Part shown: piece after piece, positions 49,161 through 49,380 of the stretch
Layout of the letters: each line of letters begins with the position of its first letter
Position numbering within the stretch: the stretch's first letter is position 1
Origin: Spirogloea muscicola
Lineage: Eukaryota; Streptophyta; Zygnematophyceae; Spirogloeales; Spirogloeaceae
Assembly (NCBI GenBank): GCA_009602725.1
Contig: WELB01000100.1
Coordinates: forward strand, 134,370 to 183,749
DNA length: 49,380 bases
Direction of reading: 5' to 3'
Made by a program: the position numbers and the translations under genes
The notes under the pieces: generated by a model
What the model was told of the DNA's origin: nothing
The model's input: only the letters and a program-made list of their open reading frames with translations
The model's database searches: none

Positions 49161-49380
49161 CTGTCAAGGGCGACAGGAGCGCAATCAGGGGGTTGATAAG
49201 AGCACGGAGCTGGAACTGCTGCGAGCGGCTCCAAACGACCGGCGTGTTACATATGGTGGCTGGCAGTCGCCATGGAGCTGAAGCATCGCCAGAGCAAGCC
49301 AAAGGGAGGGGGATGCAGAATGGCTAAAATGAACGCGGCTGCTGATATCAAATGGATGGGGATAATGTAGAGGGAGGGGG
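49161..49380. other. Intron or upstream sequence of the aminohydrolase gene
   Basis: No exon of the N-terminal cupin was recognised. This is probably the intron before the exon that begins at 49160. Confidence 0.4.

Noticed and set aside
1-49380. tRNA or rRNA genes
   Set aside because: No clear T-loop/anticodon arrangement or conserved rRNA stretch was seen. GGTTCGAA occurrences belong to retrotransposon tails. A covariance-model scan was not possible here.

Overview
The window is nuclear DNA from a eukaryote, most likely a green alga of the Trebouxiophyceae (Coccomyxa/Trebouxia-like). Coding exons are GC-rich and split by GT-AG introns of about 100-400 bases. The recognisable proteins are of plant type (CDC20, endo-beta-mannosidase, ureidoglycine aminohydrolase), but one gene belongs to the cobalamin-handling machinery that land plants lack. 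Two assembly gaps are present: one N at 9871 and a 198-N run at 16896-17093.

Layout. 0.4-3.3 kb: CDC20, an APC/C activator (+). 5-10 kb: retrotransposon debris and GC-rich sequence. 13.5-14.4 kb: an intronless tubby-like gene (-). 15-24 kb: a head-to-tail array of copies of a non-LTR retrotransposon with a reverse transcriptase and a restriction-like endonuclease. One copy is nearly full length (about 16.8-20.2 kb); the others are 5'-truncated. 24.6-25.9 kb: an NFKBIL1/J-like gene (+). 26.8-32.2 kb: a ten-exon gene for an ABCD4-type ABC transporter with an MMADHC (cblD)-like domain between its membrane half and its ATPase half. 32.9-33.2 kb: a small uncharacterised gene (-). 33.6-34.6 kb: more retrotransposon ends. 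35.8-41.7 kb: endo-beta-mannosidase, 13 exons seen (-). 42.2-44.6 kb: retrotransposon ends, including a near-perfect palindrome. 44.7-46.6 kb: a predicted secreted or membrane Cys-rich protein (+). 47.4-49.2 kb: (S)-ureidoglycine aminohydrolase (-), whose 5' end runs off the window.

The main discovery candidate is the ABCD4-MMADHC fusion. In animals ABCD4 exports cobalamin from the lysosome and MMADHC (with MMACHC) receives and routes it in the cytosol. Here both activities appear to be in one polypeptide, with the chaperone domain in the cytosolic linker. The second theme is the retrotransposon family. Its 3' tail carries a hairpin (GGGCTGG...CCAGCCC and variants) found more than 30 times in the window, and new copies repeatedly begin just after the tail of an older one.
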